A stretch of 64,000 nt of DNA from Desulfotignum sp. (GCA_018399285.1 JAGYOW010000006.1:1-64000), one strand, 5' to 3'. Shown: positions 31,364 through 42,484, numbered from the stretch's first letter. A program made the numbers and translations. Notes: generated by a model from the sequence alone, not told the origin.

Positions 31364-33135
31364 CAGGTCTCCTCAAACTGCTGCACATCAAATGCATGCC
31401 GGTAGTATCGGCTGGTTTCAAGCAGATGGGCATGGGATCCGCCGGCAGAGATCCGGCCGTTTTCAAGAACATATATGGTGTCGCAAGCGGCCAGAGCGGA
31501 CAGCCGGTGGGAGATAAGGACGCAGGTGCGATCCTTTGTCCGGCGGTGGATACCGTCGATCACCCGTTGGGCGGTCTGGGTGTCCAGCTGGCTGACCGGA
31601 TCGTCCAGAATCAGCACCGGCTTGTCCTCCACCAGGGCCCTGGCCAGGACCAGCCGCTGTTTCTGTCCCCCGGACAAGGTCACCCCCCGCTCTCCCACAA
31701 GGGCTTCCAATCCCCGTGGCATGGCTTTGATGGTATCGGAAAGATCACAGATTCGGATCACTTTCTCCAGTTCAGTATCTGGCATGTTCCGCCCCATAAG
31801 CATGTTTTCCCGGATGGTGGCGGAAAACAGAAACGGTTCCTGGGGCATGAATGCGATGCAGGACTGCAGGGCTTTGGGGTCCATGTCCGTGGTGGGAATG
31901 CCGTTCACCCGGATTTTGCCTTGTGTGGGATCATACAGCCGCATCATCAGACACGCCAGGGTGGTTTTGCCGGTCCCGGGCGGGCCGGTGATGCCCACCC
32001 GGCTGCCCCCCGGGATATCCAGACAGATGTCCGACAATATGGGGGTGTGGCCGTCATAGGAGAACCCGGTATGGCTGAACCGGATCTGGCGGATCTGGCG
32101 GGGCATGGTCACCGGGTTTTCCGGACAGGTGATCCGGGGCCGGGACTGGAGCAGGGCGTTGATGCGGCGCAAAGAGGACATGCCCCGCTGGAACAGGTTG
32201 GTCATCCATCCGATGGCAATGATCGGCCAGGCCAGCAAACCCAGATACTGGAGAAACGCCACCAGTTCTCCGGGGCTCAACGTGTTGCGCATCACCAGTA
32301 TTCCGCCGTAGAACAGAATAATCAATGAAGAGATGTTAAAGAAAAACCCCAGCAAAGGACGCAACAGGGATGTGGCCACAGCCCGTTTCAGGTTTTTGCG
32401 GAAATAATCCGTGGCAGCATGGCCCACCCGGTTTGTTACCAGCGATTCAAAATTGAACACCTTGATGATCCGGATCCCGAAAAAGCTTTCCCGGATCATT
32501 TCAGTGAGAACAGAAAATGATTCCTGGGCTGTGGTGTGAAAGTCATGCATTTTTTTACCTAGGAATCGTGTGAAGAAAATCAGGGCCGGCATGGGAATCA
32601 AGGCCAGGGCAGTGAGTTTGGGATGGGTCCAGATCATGATGGCCAGAATGGCGCCTCCCAGCAGCACCGTGTCCACCAGCACAATAATTCCGAATCCGAA
32701 AGCCATGCGCACATGGTTGATGTCCGAGGTGGCATGGGCCATGATATCCCCGGTATTCACCCGGTCGAAAAAAGCCGGGTCCAATGCCATGATATGGGTG
32801 TACAGCTGGTCCCGGATCCCTTTTTCCAGATTTCTGGCACTGCCCATGAGCAGAATGCGCCAGGCATAACGCAGCACCGCCATAAGCACGCCCAGCCCCA
32901 GAATGAATACACACTGACGGATCAGTACGGCCCGGTCCAGGCTGCCCGCATCCAGGGTATCCACCACCGAACGGATCACCTGGGGCACGATGAGCTGAGT
33001 GCCGTCCACAATGATCATGCATACCATGCCCAAAAGGATCTGGGCCTTGTACCGCCTGAAAAAGGGAAGGATCAGTTTCAATCCTCCCCCCTTCCGACCG
33101 TCTTTGACCGCATCTGTCTGAACCTGAAAATTCAT
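31363..33135 (-). CDS. ABC exporter half-transporter A (degenerate catalytic Glu)
   Basis: About 590 residues from ATG 33135 (MNFQVQTDAVKDGRKGG); an in-frame TTG at 33234 would add 33 residues without an obvious ribosome site. Membrane domain, then Walker A GPPGTGKTT, a canonical LSGGQKQR signature, Walker B VLILDDPVSQLD with Asp in place of the catalytic Glu, and ISHRLSAL. This is the usual pattern of an asymmetric heterodimeric exporter: the site built from this Walker B is weak while the one from subunit B is active. Related to MdlA/TM287. It lies downstream of the TSUP permease on the same strand. Confidence 0.9.
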   Translation of the reverse strand: MNFQVQTDAVKDGRKGGGLKLILPFFRRYKAQILLGMVCMIIVDGTQLIVPQVIRSVVDTLDAGSLDRAVLIRQCVFILGLGVLMAVLRYAWRILLMGSARNLEKGIRDQLYTHIMALDPAFFDRVNTGDIMAHATSDINHVRMAFGFGIIVLVDTVLLGGAILAIMIWTHPKLTALALIPMPALIFFTRFLGKKMHDFHTTAQESFSVLTEMIRESFFGIRIIKVFNFESLVTNRVGHAATDYFRKNLKRAVATSLLRPLLGFFFNISSLIILFYGGILVMRNTLSPGELVAFLQYLGLLAWPIIAIGWMTNLFQRGMSSLRRINALLQSRPRITCPENPVTMPRQIRQIRFSHTGFSYDGHTPILSDICLDIPGGSRVGITGPPGTGKTTLACLMMRLYDPTQGKIRVNGIPTTDMDPKALQSCIAFMPQEPFLFSATIRENMLMGRNMPDTELEKVIRICDLSDTIKAMPRGLEALVGERGVTLSGGQKQRLVLARALVEDKPVLILDDPVSQLDTQTAQRVIDGIHRRTKDRTCVLISHRLSALAACDTIYVLENGRISAGGSHAHLLETSRYYRHAFDVQQFEET

Positions 33136-33241
33136 GACAGAAGCATAGGTTATTTTCCGGTGGTTTTCAATACTGTTCCGGTCCATACAGTCCCGGATTT
33201 TCGGGGCGTTCCCTTCTGCTGTAAAAACCGTCAACGATTAT

Positions 33242-34173
33242 TTAAAAAAACTCAAACACATATTTGGCTGCCGTCAGTATCATGATCCAGGTCAACATCC
33301 ATTTGATGGCCCTGGCAGGGACAAATTTCTGGCACCGGGCCCCTAAATACATGCCCCCCATGCCACCGACACCGAATAAAATTCCCAGCAGCCAGTCGGG
33401 AGCCACGGACAGGTGGGGATAAAACGGGGCAATGGCCTGGTAAAAAGCAACCCCGGCAATGGAGGTGACAAAGGTCCCCATCAGGGCCGCGCCAGCCACG
33501 ATATATACCGGCAGTCCGAAAAAAGTGACAAAAAAAGGGGCGATGATGGAACCGCCGCCGATGCCGTAAATCCCGCCGACAATGCCCACAATGAAACTGA
33601 GAAAAAAAATGCCTGGAAAAGATACCTCATAGGATTCACCATAAAAGGTGAATCCCAGCCGGCGGAGGTTGAAACCGGTCACAGTGGAGGGCCGCGAAGT
33701 GGCATCATCTGAACGCCAGGTTTTCATCAGGGTTTGAAACCGCTTTTCACTGTCGTTTTTGCCGGCATTCCGGCCGGATTGCTTCCGCAGGTCCCGCATC
33801 ATTTTAAGCCCGATATACAGCAGGACACCGGCGGCAAACAGCTTGAACAGTCCGGGGTCCGGGAGCCAGGTCACCCGTACAATTGCACCGATGAATACGC
33901 CGGGCAGGGTGCCTGCAACGACGATCCAGGTCAGGGGCCATACCATCCGTCCCTCGCGCCAGTAACGGTAAACCCCGCTGGGAATGGCCACAATGTTGAA
34001 CAACTGATTGGTGGCACTGACCGAAGGATGGGTGTAGCCCAGAACCGACATCTGGAACGGCAGGGAGAAACGCACCGGATATCCTGGCCCATGGAGGTGA
34101 AAAATGACACCACAAATGCCACCAGCGGCGGTACCCAGATGGTCGCTTCAATGCCTGCGGTTGAAAAATACAT
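33242..34173 (-). CDS. TSUP-family (TauE/SafE) permease, one frameshift
   Basis: Membrane permease of the sulfite exporter TauE/SafE family, ~310 residues with eight or more helices. The start is ATG 34173 (MYFSTAGIEATIWVPPLVAF). A single indel near 34085 breaks the frame before GAFLLLPFQMSVLGYTHPSVSATNQ (rebuilt). The rest is clean: GVFIGAIVRVTWLPD, GFTFYGESYEVSFPG, GIYGIGGGSIIAPFFVTFFG and ICAN-like helices to a stop at 33242. Substrates in the family are sulfite, sulfonates or other organic anions. In a sulfate reducer sulfite or thiosulfate is plausible, but the sequence does not show it. Confidence 0.85.
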
Positions 34174-34284
34174 ATCAATTTCTCCGGTAAAACGCGGCTT
34201 TATTATCACGTAAAATAATATATTCGTGATGATAACAACCATTGACAAGAGACGTCAAGTATTTATTGAATCATCCCATAGAGG

Positions 34285-34406
34285 TCAAAGTGCCTCTTTC
34301 TTGCAGATCTGTGCCGTGATATCCTCGATCGGTCCCTGGATTTCCCGGTATAAAGCAGGGAGATCCGGTCCGGGCTTTGTCCACCGCTGTTTCCGTGGTA
34401 CTTCAT
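34285..34406 (-). CDS. Possible small ORF upstream of the TSUP gene
   Basis: An open frame on the minus strand encodes VPRKQRWTKPGPDLPALY, then REIQGPIEDITAQICKKEAL and a stop at 34285. Composition looks protein-like, but the frame has no start codon. An ATG at 34406 lies in another frame, so one indel is needed. It is in the same direction as the TSUP gene. No family recognised. The whole 34174-34462 gap between TSUP and crcB holds nothing else I can support; no fluoride riboswitch was seen. Confidence 0.3.
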
Positions 34407-34462
34407 CTGGATTATAACGTTAAAAACCTTTACCGGCAACAAAAGAAAAGGGCCATAAAAAG

Positions 34463-34821
34463 ATGGAAAACTGCTCTGGTCATGCTGGGCGGCAGCCTGG
34501 GTGCGGCAAGCCGTTACGGGATTACTCTTGTGACGATCAACCTGTGGGGCACCCGCTTTCCTGGGCACGCTGGCTGTCAACATGGTGGATGTTTTCGATT
34601 GGGCTTTTGTTCGCTGTCGGACCGGGTGCTCGTTGACCCCGGAGATGCGCCTGCTGCTGATCACCGGTTTTTTAGGGGCGTTGACCACCTTTTCCGCTTT
34701 TCCATGGAAACCACAGCTGCCGGCCGGCATGCGGATTTCAGGCAGCGATGAACATACTGGTCAACAATCTGGGCGGACTGGCGTTGACCGCTTTGGATTG
34801 TGGGTCGGCAGCGTGAAATAG
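34463..34821 (+). CDS. crcB: CrcB/Fluc fluoride channel (frameshifted)
   Basis: Small membrane protein of the CrcB/Fluc fluoride exporter family, ~120 residues. The recoverable sequence is TALVMLGGSLGAASRYGITL, then LLITGFLGALTTFSAF with the family's GxxGxxTTFS motif, and LVNNLGGLALTALGLWVGSVK at the end. Indels are needed near 34470, 34555, 34625 and 34770. The start is proposed at ATG 34463 with one missing A, giving MEKTALVML. The stop is TAG at 34819. It is convergent with the K+ channel gene. Confidence 0.8.
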
Positions 34822-34863
34822 GCAGAATTTTGCGCAACTTCAATTCCATTCAGGACATGGTCG

Positions 34864-36554
34864 TTATTCCGACGGGGCCGGATATTTTTCTATGAACATT
34901 TTTTCTTGCACCGGCAGTGCTGATGAGCACCAGTTCGTCTTTTTTTTTTTCAAGGACAATGGCCGGGTTCGGGTTGATGATCAGGGCTTCATCTTTTTAA
35001 CGGCCACCACACTGCACCCGGTTTTTTCCCGGATCTGGATATCGATCAGGATTTGTTTTCCAGTTTGGCATGCAAAGGCATTCTGAATACATTGAGGCCT
35101 TCGAAAGCATGAGCATTTTCTGGGGTTGAATCAGGTTCATGATGGTGGTGGTGAGCAATGAACCGGAAGGACATCACCAGATTGGCACCGGCCCGGTGCA
35201 GGGGTGTTGATGTTTAAGTCCAGACTGCTCCGGCTGATGATCTGCACATCCGGTCTCGTGACGGCGGCAGTAAATGGTCAGGCAGATGTTCAGGTTGTCG
35301 TCATGGGTAATAATGATTGACGAAGTGTTTTCCAGGCCGGCTTCGATCAGGGTATTTCTCGGTCGGCGGCACTCCCGGATAAAGTTGGGGTGTTTGGTCG
35401 GCAATACCGGGTTTTTTTTTCCACCACGCAATAATCAATACCCGGATACGCAGTGCCTCTGCCACTGCCCGGCCTACCCGGCCGCCTCCCAGCACCACCA
35501 CAGGGCGGCTGGTGTCTGTCTGTTTTATCCGCCGGAGCAATAGAGGTGTCAAATCGTTCCAGTTGTTCTTTGCCTGGCCAGCACCAGCACCGTGGATTCC
35601 GTGATCCGGGTTTCGGCGGTGGGGATGTGAAATTTTCCCTGTTCCCAGATTCCCACCTGGCCGTCACCCCGCAGATTTCGCAACCGGCTTTCAGCCATTG
35701 TTTTCCCTGGAGCCAGGTCCGCATGGCTGGGGCTTCGGCAATCAGCAGGTCATCAAACTGCCCGATGATATTGGCCTGCATGTTGACCTCAGGACCCGGC
35801 GGGACAGGGCCCCCTGCCCAGCATCTGCAAACCGGAACACGTGGGTGCTGCCGGCCAGCTTGGAGAATATCCAGAGAATCTTCCAGGTCCGCGTTGGTCA
35901 CTGTTTTCTTACCTGATCATTGGTTTTCCCCGGATGGTGTAAAATGATGTTGGTGCTGGCGATGTCATCATTCAACACCACGACCATTGCAGCCTGGCTT
36001 TCAATACGCAGCCGGCGGTAGGTGTCCGGGATCATCCAGTTCACCCACTACCACGTGATATCCCTGGTCATAAAATCCAGGCAACTTGCAGCCCCGAGGT
36101 GAGAACTCACATAGGCAAATCCGTATTGATTGAGCTTTTTCAATGAGGTGACAGCCACCGATCAAAATAGTAAGAATCACATGTCCGACATGGTGTCAGA
36201 ACGGCTCCTGGGTGCCTGCCTTGTTCTTGTTCTTCCAGCCACGGGGCATAGAAAACTGGATAAAGGTAAAAGGCAGCATCACCTGGCAGAAAACGTGATG
36301 CCGCTGGAACAATACCACGATGGAAAAAAGGCGGCTCATATCACTGTGAAAATATCACCAAATCCCAGGGTGGACATGGTGGTCAAGGTCCAGTAAAAGC
36401 CGGTGATCCAGCTGTGGCTGACGGCCTCGTACACCATCAGCACATGAAACAGCACTGAGAACAGAGCGAACAGAAACGCCAGAATCACCTCGGGAATTTG
36501 ATCAGAATCCAGCCGCTGCTTTTTTGGCTGCCGGTTTTCAAAAACAAGGGTCAT
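34864..36554 (-). CDS. Potassium channel with RCK/TrkA domains, many frameshifts
   Basis: Two-helix ion channel fused to NAD-binding regulatory domains. MTLVFENRQPKKQRLDSDQI at 36554 leads into helix 1 (EVILAFLFALFSVLFHVLM), then the pore with selectivity filter TLTTMSTLGFGD. After an ion-path helix, one TrkA-N domain is partly readable (LDDPDTYRRLRIES, DDIASTNIILHHP). A second one follows: VVVLGGGRVGRAVAEAL, NPVLPTKHPNFI, LIEAGLENTSSIII. A TrkA-C-like end gives SIREKTGCSVVAV and EKMFIEKYPAPSE, with a stop at 34864. At least eight indels. The length of about 560 residues fits a channel with two RCK domains. Confidence 0.78.
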
Positions 36555-36761
36555 TGGGCTGCCATGGTTTTGAGCATTGAGATGTCTTCCCTGAGTTTTA
36601 GGTCAAACCGGATCATTTTCAACTGTTGTATATCATACCGCACATTTCTGGCCAACGGTTTACAAAATGATGTCGTACCGGTCATGACAGTGTCTCATTC
36701 CTTCGGTTTGGTTTCCTCAATATGCGCAAATCATTTGTTTGGTACCGGAATAATTTTTGTA

Positions 36762-36791
36762 TTGACTTGAAAAAGCAAGTATAAGGATAGT
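36762..36791 (+). promoter_or_regulatory. Promoter and candidate ArsR operator before arsR-arsC-acr3
   Basis: TTGACT (36762-36767) and a GATAGT-like -10 (36786-36791) are 18 bases apart. The inverted repeat ACTTG-AAAAAG-CAAGT (36765-36780) overlaps the -35 box, where ArsR-type repressors usually bind. About 47 bases upstream of the arsR ATG. Confidence 0.45.
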
Positions 36792-36837
36792 TGTTGGCTA
36801 CTTATGTAGATATATTCAGTGACAACCCAGAGGTAAG

Positions 36838-37231
36838 ATGGATAAGACCTTTTAAAACTCAAGGCCCTGGCCGATCGAAACCGGTTCAGATCCCGCTTTT
36901 GACCCAGTATGAAGAGCTGTGTGCCTGCTAGATCACGGAACCAGGTCTCGGGAGCCACTGCCTCACGGCACCTGGGCATTCTGGTCACGGCCGGTCTGGT
37001 CAAGAGCCGGAAAGAATCCTGGTGGGTCTATTTTGCCCCGGATGAAAGCGGCGATGGAATGGATAACATCCTGGGACTGGTTGCTGCCCTCGGCTGAGCC
37101 TGTTTGATCAGATTGAGGCGGATCTTGCGGTTCTTGATGGGATCATGGCGTTGTCAAAAGAAGATCTTTGCCGGCAACAGCGGGGAGAGGCCTGCTGCCC
37201 GGTGCAAAAAAAGGAGAAAGCAGATGGATGA
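36838..37231 (+). CDS. arsR: ArsR-family transcriptional repressor (frameshifted)
   Basis: Winged-helix metalloid sensor. ATG 36838 (MDKTFK), then ALADRNRFRI and TQYEELCACQITELLQVSGATASRHLGILVTAGLVKSR when rebuilt. The ELCAC Cys pair sits at the metalloid-binding helix, and the recognition helix reads SGATASRHL. Indels near 36855, 36930 and 37090. The C-terminal part LFDQIEADLAVLDGIMALSKEDLCRQQRGEACCPVQ has further Cys residues. The stop at 37231 overlaps arsC by 8 bases. It likely represses its own operon through the repeat at 36765-36780. Confidence 0.85.
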
Positions 37232-37673
37232 CCAGAAGTTGAAGATTTTGTTTCTGTGTACGGGAAATGCGTGCCGAAGCCAGATGGCCGAAGGGTGGAC
37301 CCGGCATCTCAAAAATGATGTGATCGAGGTGTTTTCCGCAGGCGTCGAAACTCACGGCGTGGACCCCAGGGCCGTGGTGGTGATGAAGGAGGCCGGTGTG
37401 GATATTTCCGGTCACCGGTCCAAACCTGTCAGTGAATTCCAGGACAAAAAAATGGATGTGGTGATCACGGTGTGTGACCATGCCAAAGAAACCTGTCCCT
37501 ATTTTCCCCTGGCCGGTAAAAAGTCCCACCGGGGATTTGAAGATCCCCCGCTCCTGGCAAAAGAGATCCGGAAGCGAGGCGGAGACGAACAGGAGCAGCT
37601 GGACTGCTACCGGAAAGTCAGAGATGAGATCCGGGCGTTTGTGGAAAACCTGCCGGATAATGTATTGCAATAA
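37224..37673 (+). CDS. arsC: Arsenate reductase, LMW phosphatase type
   Basis: Reduces arsenate to arsenite using thioredoxin. 149 residues from ATG 37224, which lies inside the end of arsR (MDDQKLKILFLCTGNACRSQ). The P-loop is CTGNACRS with the nucleophilic Cys; TVCDHAKETCPYFP supplies the further catalytic Cys residues of the Bacillus-type enzyme. The motif VVITVCD is typical. Intact. An earlier ATG at 37104 would extend into arsR coding sequence and is not likely. Confidence 0.93.
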   Translation: MDDQKLKILFLCTGNACRSQMAEGWTRHLKNDVIEVFSAGVETHGVDPRAVVVMKEAGVDISGHRSKPVSEFQDKKMDVVITVCDHAKETCPYFPLAGKKSHRGFEDPPLLAKEIRKRGGDEQEQLDCYRKVRDEIRAFVENLPDNVLQ

Positions 37674-37718
37674 AGGCAAAACAATAGAACAATCCTGAAA
37701 AAGGAGAAAAAATTACCC

Positions 37719-38930
37719 ATGAGTTCCCCTGTTGAAAATGATCGAAAAATGACCAATGTGTTTGAGCGGTACCTGACCGTCTGGGTCGGGTTGTGCATTA
37801 TCGGCGGCATCCTTTTAGGTAAAATCACTCCCGGGCTGGCAAAAGCCCTGGACGGCATGGCCATCACCGTAAACGGGGCCCCCGTGGTATCCATCCCCAT
37901 TGCCGTGTGCCTGTTTTTCATGATGTATCCCATCATGGTGAAGATCGATTTCGCCTCGGTCATCCGGGCGGGAAAAAGCGGCAAACCCGTATTCTGGACG
38001 CTTTTCATCAACTGGGGCATCAAGCCTTTTACCATGTATGCCATCTCTGTGTTTTTTCTGGGGGTTGCATTTAAAGGATTTATCGGTGCTGACGCCATGG
38101 ATCTGGTGAAAATCCCCTTCGGCCTGAACCTGCCGGTGGGAGCCGTCCACGGGGACGGGGTGGTGGTGCTGCACGAAGGGGTGAAGATGCTGCAGATCCC
38201 GCTGTGGCGAAGCTATCTGGCCGGATGCATCCTTTTGGGCATCGCGCCTTGTACAGCCATGGTTCTGGTGTGGGGATATCTGTCCCGGGGCAATGACGGG
38301 TTGACCCTGGTGATGGTGGCTATCAATTCTTTGACCATGCTGGTGCTGTACGGAGTGCTGGGCGGATTTCTGCTGGGCGTGGGCAAGCTGCCCATTCCCT
38401 GGCAGGCCCTGCTGCTGTCCGTGGGGATCTATGTGGCTTTGCCCCTGGTGGCCGGGTATTTTTCCAGAATCTGGATTATCAGGGCCAAGGGCGAAGCATG
38501 GTTTAAGGAAAAATTTTTAAGGGTTCTGACCCCGGTGACCATTGGGGCCCTGCTGGTGACCCTGGTGCTGTTGTTCAGCTTCAAAGGCGATGTCATCACC
38601 GCCAATCCATTGACCATCCTGTGGATCGCGGTTCCTTTGTTTATCCAGACCATCCTTATTTTTGCCATCGGTTATGCCGGAGCCGTGTTCATGAAATTCA
38701 CTTATGAAGATGCGGCCCCGGCCGCCATGATCGGGGCCTCCAACCATTTTGAAGTGGCCATTGCCACATCGGTCATGCTGTTCGGGCTGTCTTCGGGCGC
38801 AGCCCTGGCCACGGTGGTGGGGGTGCTGATCGAAGCGCCGGTGATGCTGATGCTGGTCGGGTTCTTGCAAACGGACCCGTCACTGGTTCAACGGCTGATA
38901 TGCGATTCACAAGAAAGGCAGGAAACATGA
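37719..38930 (+). CDS. acr3: Acr3-family arsenite efflux transporter
   Basis: Ten-helix arsenite permease, 403 residues, longer than the usual ~350. The start region [39 protein letters not shown] and [25 protein letters not shown] with the conserved Cys are typical. [32 protein letters not shown] closes the family pattern. A segment after helix 4 ([21 protein letters not shown]) looks like an insertion relative to short Acr3 proteins. AAAAAGGAG lies before the ATG. Its stop overlaps the next ATG (ATGA), implying coupled translation with the aldehyde oxidoreductase. Confidence 0.93.
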   Translation: MSSPVENDRKMTNVFERYLTVWVGLCIIGGILLGKITPGLAKALDGMAITVNGAPVVSIPIAVCLFFMMYPIMVKIDFASVIRAGKSGKPVFWTLFINWGIKPFTMYAISVFFLGVAFKGFIGADAMDLVKIPFGLNLPVGAVHGDGVVVLHEGVKMLQIPLWRSYLAGCILLGIAPCTAMVLVWGYLSRGNDGLTLVMVAINSLTMLVLYGVLGGFLLGVGKLPIPWQALLLSVGIYVALPLVAGYFSRIWIIRAKGEAWFKEKFLRVLTPVTIGALLVTLVLLFSFKGDVITANPLTILWIAVPLFIQTILIFAIGYAGAVFMKFTYEDAAPAAMIGASNHFEVAIATSVMLFGLSSGAALATVVGVLIEAPVMLMLVGFLQTDPSLVQRLICDSQERQET

Positions 38931-40796
38931 CAGATAAACAGCTTTTTTTAAAGATACTGATGCTGGATGCTTCTTCCGGATTTTACAGGCTCAAACGGTA
39001 TGCAGTGGGGGATTTTTTCGACCCGTGGACCTGGGCATCCACATGAGTTTCAAGCACAACAGCCTGACCATCGGCGGCGGTCTTCTGGCCGGTTCCATTT
39101 TTCCGGGATCGAACCGATGATTTTCTGCGGCATGTCTCTGCTGGCACGGATTCTATATATCATCCATGGGCGGTGCCGCCCTGGTGTTCGACAATTTGGG
39201 GATCAATCAGCTGGTGATTCTGGGCAAAGCCGACCGACTGTCTCTTGCTGTATCTCAACCGGAATCACGGAGAGGAGATCGAGGTGGAACTGGTGCCGGT
39301 GTTCCCCGATACCATATGGAAAATGGGCCGGGGCGGGGTTTATGGTGTGATGGAAGCGGCCATGACCCGGTTTTCCGGCCGGTATGAAACCGATCCCAGG
39401 GTGCTGGCCACCGGGCCGGCCTCCCGTACACCGATTTCGGTGCCATTGCCTCGGCCCCGGTGCGCAAGGGAAAACTGACGCCGGTGGATACCTGGGCCGG
39501 CCGGGGCGGGTTCGGATCCAAGCTTTTCCAGGAGCACGGCATTGTCGGCATCATCTACGGCGGCACCCAGGGACGAGGATTTCTGTGAACGCAAGGTGGC
39601 GGATCAATGGTTTGAGGACAAATACACCAGCGCATGGGCCGCCAAGGACATCGAGGCCATCACCAAATACCGGTATGATCCGGGGTTGAAACCGGCGGCA
39701 CTTTCGGGGTGAACTATGCCACCATGTCCGGCAATAATCCTTCGGCGTTCAACTACCGCACGATTTACTGGCGCGAAGATGAACGAAAAACCTTTCACCA
39801 GAAATTTATCCGGGACCATTACCTGACACAGTTCAACGAGGAAACGATCCAGAAAACAGCAGAAAACTCCGGTGGCGAACCCTGTGCGGCCGTGTGCAAG
39901 AAAATGAACGGAATCTACAAAAAGATTATGAACCCTATCAGGCATTAGGCCTTTGTGCGGCATCTTTGATCATGGGCCGCGGAAATGCTGGCCGGCCATG
40001 CCGATATGCTGGGATTTGATGCCATTGGCCGCAGGCGGAATCCTGGTCACTCATGGACTGTCTGATGAGGCATTGCTGGCCCCGGACGATATCGAGCGCT
40101 CCATGAAGCCGAAATGGGATTTCCAGGACTTTGATGCGGTTGAAGATTCCTGCACAATGCAGAACTTGGAAAGCGTCTGGATGAAATGGTCCGGCCGACG
40201 GGAAGATCCTCGGTGGTACAGAAATCAATGTGGCCCAAGTAAAAGAAAAAGGCACACCCGTCATGGACCGGTTCGTTCACACGGCATTTGCCCGCCAGGG
40301 CTGGGATGGTTCCCAACCAGTACTGGACTTCGGGGTGCTGGCCCCCAGCGGTCATCATGGGCAAATACTGCTGCACTATGGCAATAATTTCATGGCACCG
40401 GGCATTAAAAAGTGTTGAAACGCCCATCGCATGCTTCAGGAACTGATGCTGACAATCTCGGAATATGCCGGTTTCACCGGCCTGGGCCGAAGACCTGATG
40501 CCTGACATCATTGAAAATCTACGGGTTGGAAAGACCGGTTTCTTGCGTCCATAAGCCTGACCGCCGGCCGTATCACCAGCCGCAATGCCTCGGTATTCTG
40601 GGAATCGGAACGGAATATCGACATGGTCCATACCTTCTTGAAAAACAAACAACAACTGGATAATATACAGGATCCTGATCTGACCACTGGCTGATCTGTT
40701 TGACAAAGATAAAACACCGCCGCATTTGAATTCTGGTATGAGATGCACAAAGGCACCCATGAAACCCTTCTTGATTTTCTCGGTCTGATGGGATGA
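38927..40796 (+). CDS. Aldehyde ferredoxin oxidoreductase family protein, many frameshifts
   Basis: Tungsten/molybdenum-pterin oxidoreductase of the AOR family, normally oxidising aldehydes with ferredoxin. The ATG at 38927 overlaps the acr3 stop. N-terminal domain: [58 protein letters not shown] and TGPA. Later [21 protein letters not shown] and [12 protein letters not shown] are recoverable, then [15 protein letters not shown] and [15 protein letters not shown]. At least a dozen indels; the stop at 40794-40796 is approximate. The usual length of ~600 residues agrees with the span. AOR proteins are not standard ars operon members. Confidence 0.8.
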
Positions 40797-40855
40797 TGTT
40801 CACTTCCCTGACCGGCTGATCCAAAAACATATCATTGGCTGAAAGTATTGAACCG

Positions 40856-41862
40856 TGAGAACACATAACTGCAGCACCCGCAAGGCGATCCCTGATTCCC
40901 GGAAAATGAGACCGTTACCTTGATTGTGGTGATCATCACCCTGATCACCATGATAGTGAAATTGTTGCCGGCCTTATCAGCGGCTCCATGGCGCTTCTGT
41001 CCGACGTATTCACATGGGCACCCATGCCCTGGCCCTGTTTATCACTCTTGCCGCATATATATTTGCCAGAAAAACAGATGGACAATCCATCCTTTTGTTT
41101 CGGTACCGGAAAGGTCGGCGTGCTGGGCGGATACACCAACGCAATATTCTCCTTGATTGCAGCAGTTGCTATGGCGTTTGAATCCATTGAACGTCTGATC
41201 AATCCGGTCCATGATCCTGTTCAATCCAGGCCATTGTCGTTGCCGTGATCGGCCTGATCGTCAATATTGTTTCCGCCATCATCCTGGGCCACGGGGGTTC
41301 GAACCACAGCCATGATCACGACCCTCTTCGATCACATGATGATCATTCAGACCTCACCCAAAGCCATCAACACCTGGTCATGAGTGACCATAAATTTCAA
41401 GGCCGCGTATCTCCATGTCATTACAGATGCTTTGACCAGTGTTCTGGCTATATTTGCCCTGCTGGCAGCCAAATTTTTCGGATCTGGTTCGGGCAGATCC
41501 CCTGGTGGGGATCTTAGCGCCATTGTGGTGACAAGATGGGCCATCGGTCTTTGAAATAGACCAGCAGCGTTCTTCTGGAATAACCAGATACATCAGAGAC
41601 GGTCACCTGGCTGCGGGAATTGATCGAATCCGACACTAATATCCATTGAAGACCTGCATATCTGGCAGATTTCAGAAAACGAACAGTCCCTTATTATTGA
41701 GCCTGAATTTTCAGATAAAGACCCGTCCTTTACCACAATCTTGTGAAAAAGGCGGGTCATTTTGATCACATCACTGTTGAAATTATAAGCCCCATCCGGA
41801 TTCCTGAAATCTGGATGACCATGCCTGAAACTCAGACGGTGATCAGCAGTTCAAGCGGATGA
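40856..41862 (+). CDS. Cation diffusion facilitator (DmeF-like), many frameshifts
   Basis: Divalent metal/H+ antiporter of the CDF family. A GTG at 40856 gives RTHNCSTRKAIPDSRK, similar to the His-rich DmeF start. SGSMALLSD, HMGTHALALFITLAAYIFARK, VGVLGGYTNAIFSLIAAVAMAFESIERLINP and VVAVIGLIVNIVSAIILGH follow, then a His loop (GSNHSHDHD) and AAYLHVITDALTSVLAIFALLAAKF. The cytoplasmic domain reads ISIEDLHIWQISENEQSLII. At least seven indels; stop at 41860-41862. It probably exports Co, Ni or Zn. It continues the ars transcript. Confidence 0.8.
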
Positions 41863-42012
41863 AGCACCTGCCGGAAAACACGTGCGCAAGCTGCATGCGG
41901 CAGGGACAGGCAGTCCCTTCCATGTGTTCCCGGCACACCTCGCATCCGGAACGGCCAGCGCATTTTTTGAAGATTTCCAGAACCAGGGAAGTGAAATCAG
42001 CTGCCGTTCCCA

Positions 42013-42469
42013 TCACCCGCCCCGGTTTTCTTCAACGAACACCAACCCGGCCAGCGTCAAAGAGAAGATCAGGAAACAATATCCCGTGCCAGGGTCAGCA
42101 CGGAGATGGGCTTTCATTCAGGCTAGTGGAAAAACACCCGCAGCTGGATATCCAGGGGCCCCGGGCCAGGTTGAAGAATGTCAGTCCCACAAATAAGGGC
42201 TATCAGCACGGCAGCCAGGGCCGATGCCCCGGCCATCCACCGGTTGATCAGCAGACAGGCGCCCAGGCTCAATTCCAGCCAGGGCAGTATCAGGGCGACA
42301 GTTCACGATATCCGGGCAGCACCTGGTAGTTGTAGACGGCCTCGGCAAACAGGTCCGGGTGGATGATTTTGTCGATGCTGGCATAGATAAACACACCGGC
42401 TATGACCAGCCGGGTAAAATGATACCCTATAATGAGTGCAACGTTTTTTGATTGTTTTTTTTTGGGCAT
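42013..42469 (-). CDS. MauE/DoxX-like membrane protein (frameshifted)
   Basis: Small four-helix membrane protein, ~150 residues. ATG 42469 gives MPKKKQSKNVALIIGYH and then LVIAGVFIYASIDKIIHPDLFAEAVYNYQVLP, the typical start of MauE/DoxX-like proteins. LPWLELSLGACLLINRWMAG follows after an indel near 42305. Further indels near 42190 and 42110 precede TLARDIV and a Phe-Val-Glu-Glu tail ending at 42013. The family provides or uses electrons for disulfide formation next to thioredoxin-fold proteins. It is last in the minus-strand redox arm. The 41863-42012 gap between the convergent arms shows no clear terminator. Confidence 0.7.
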
Positions 42470-42484
42470 GGCACCTCCGAAAGA

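Noticed and set aside
34174..34462. Fluoride riboswitch ahead of crcB
   Set aside because: No matching pseudoknot sequence pattern could be found by eye.
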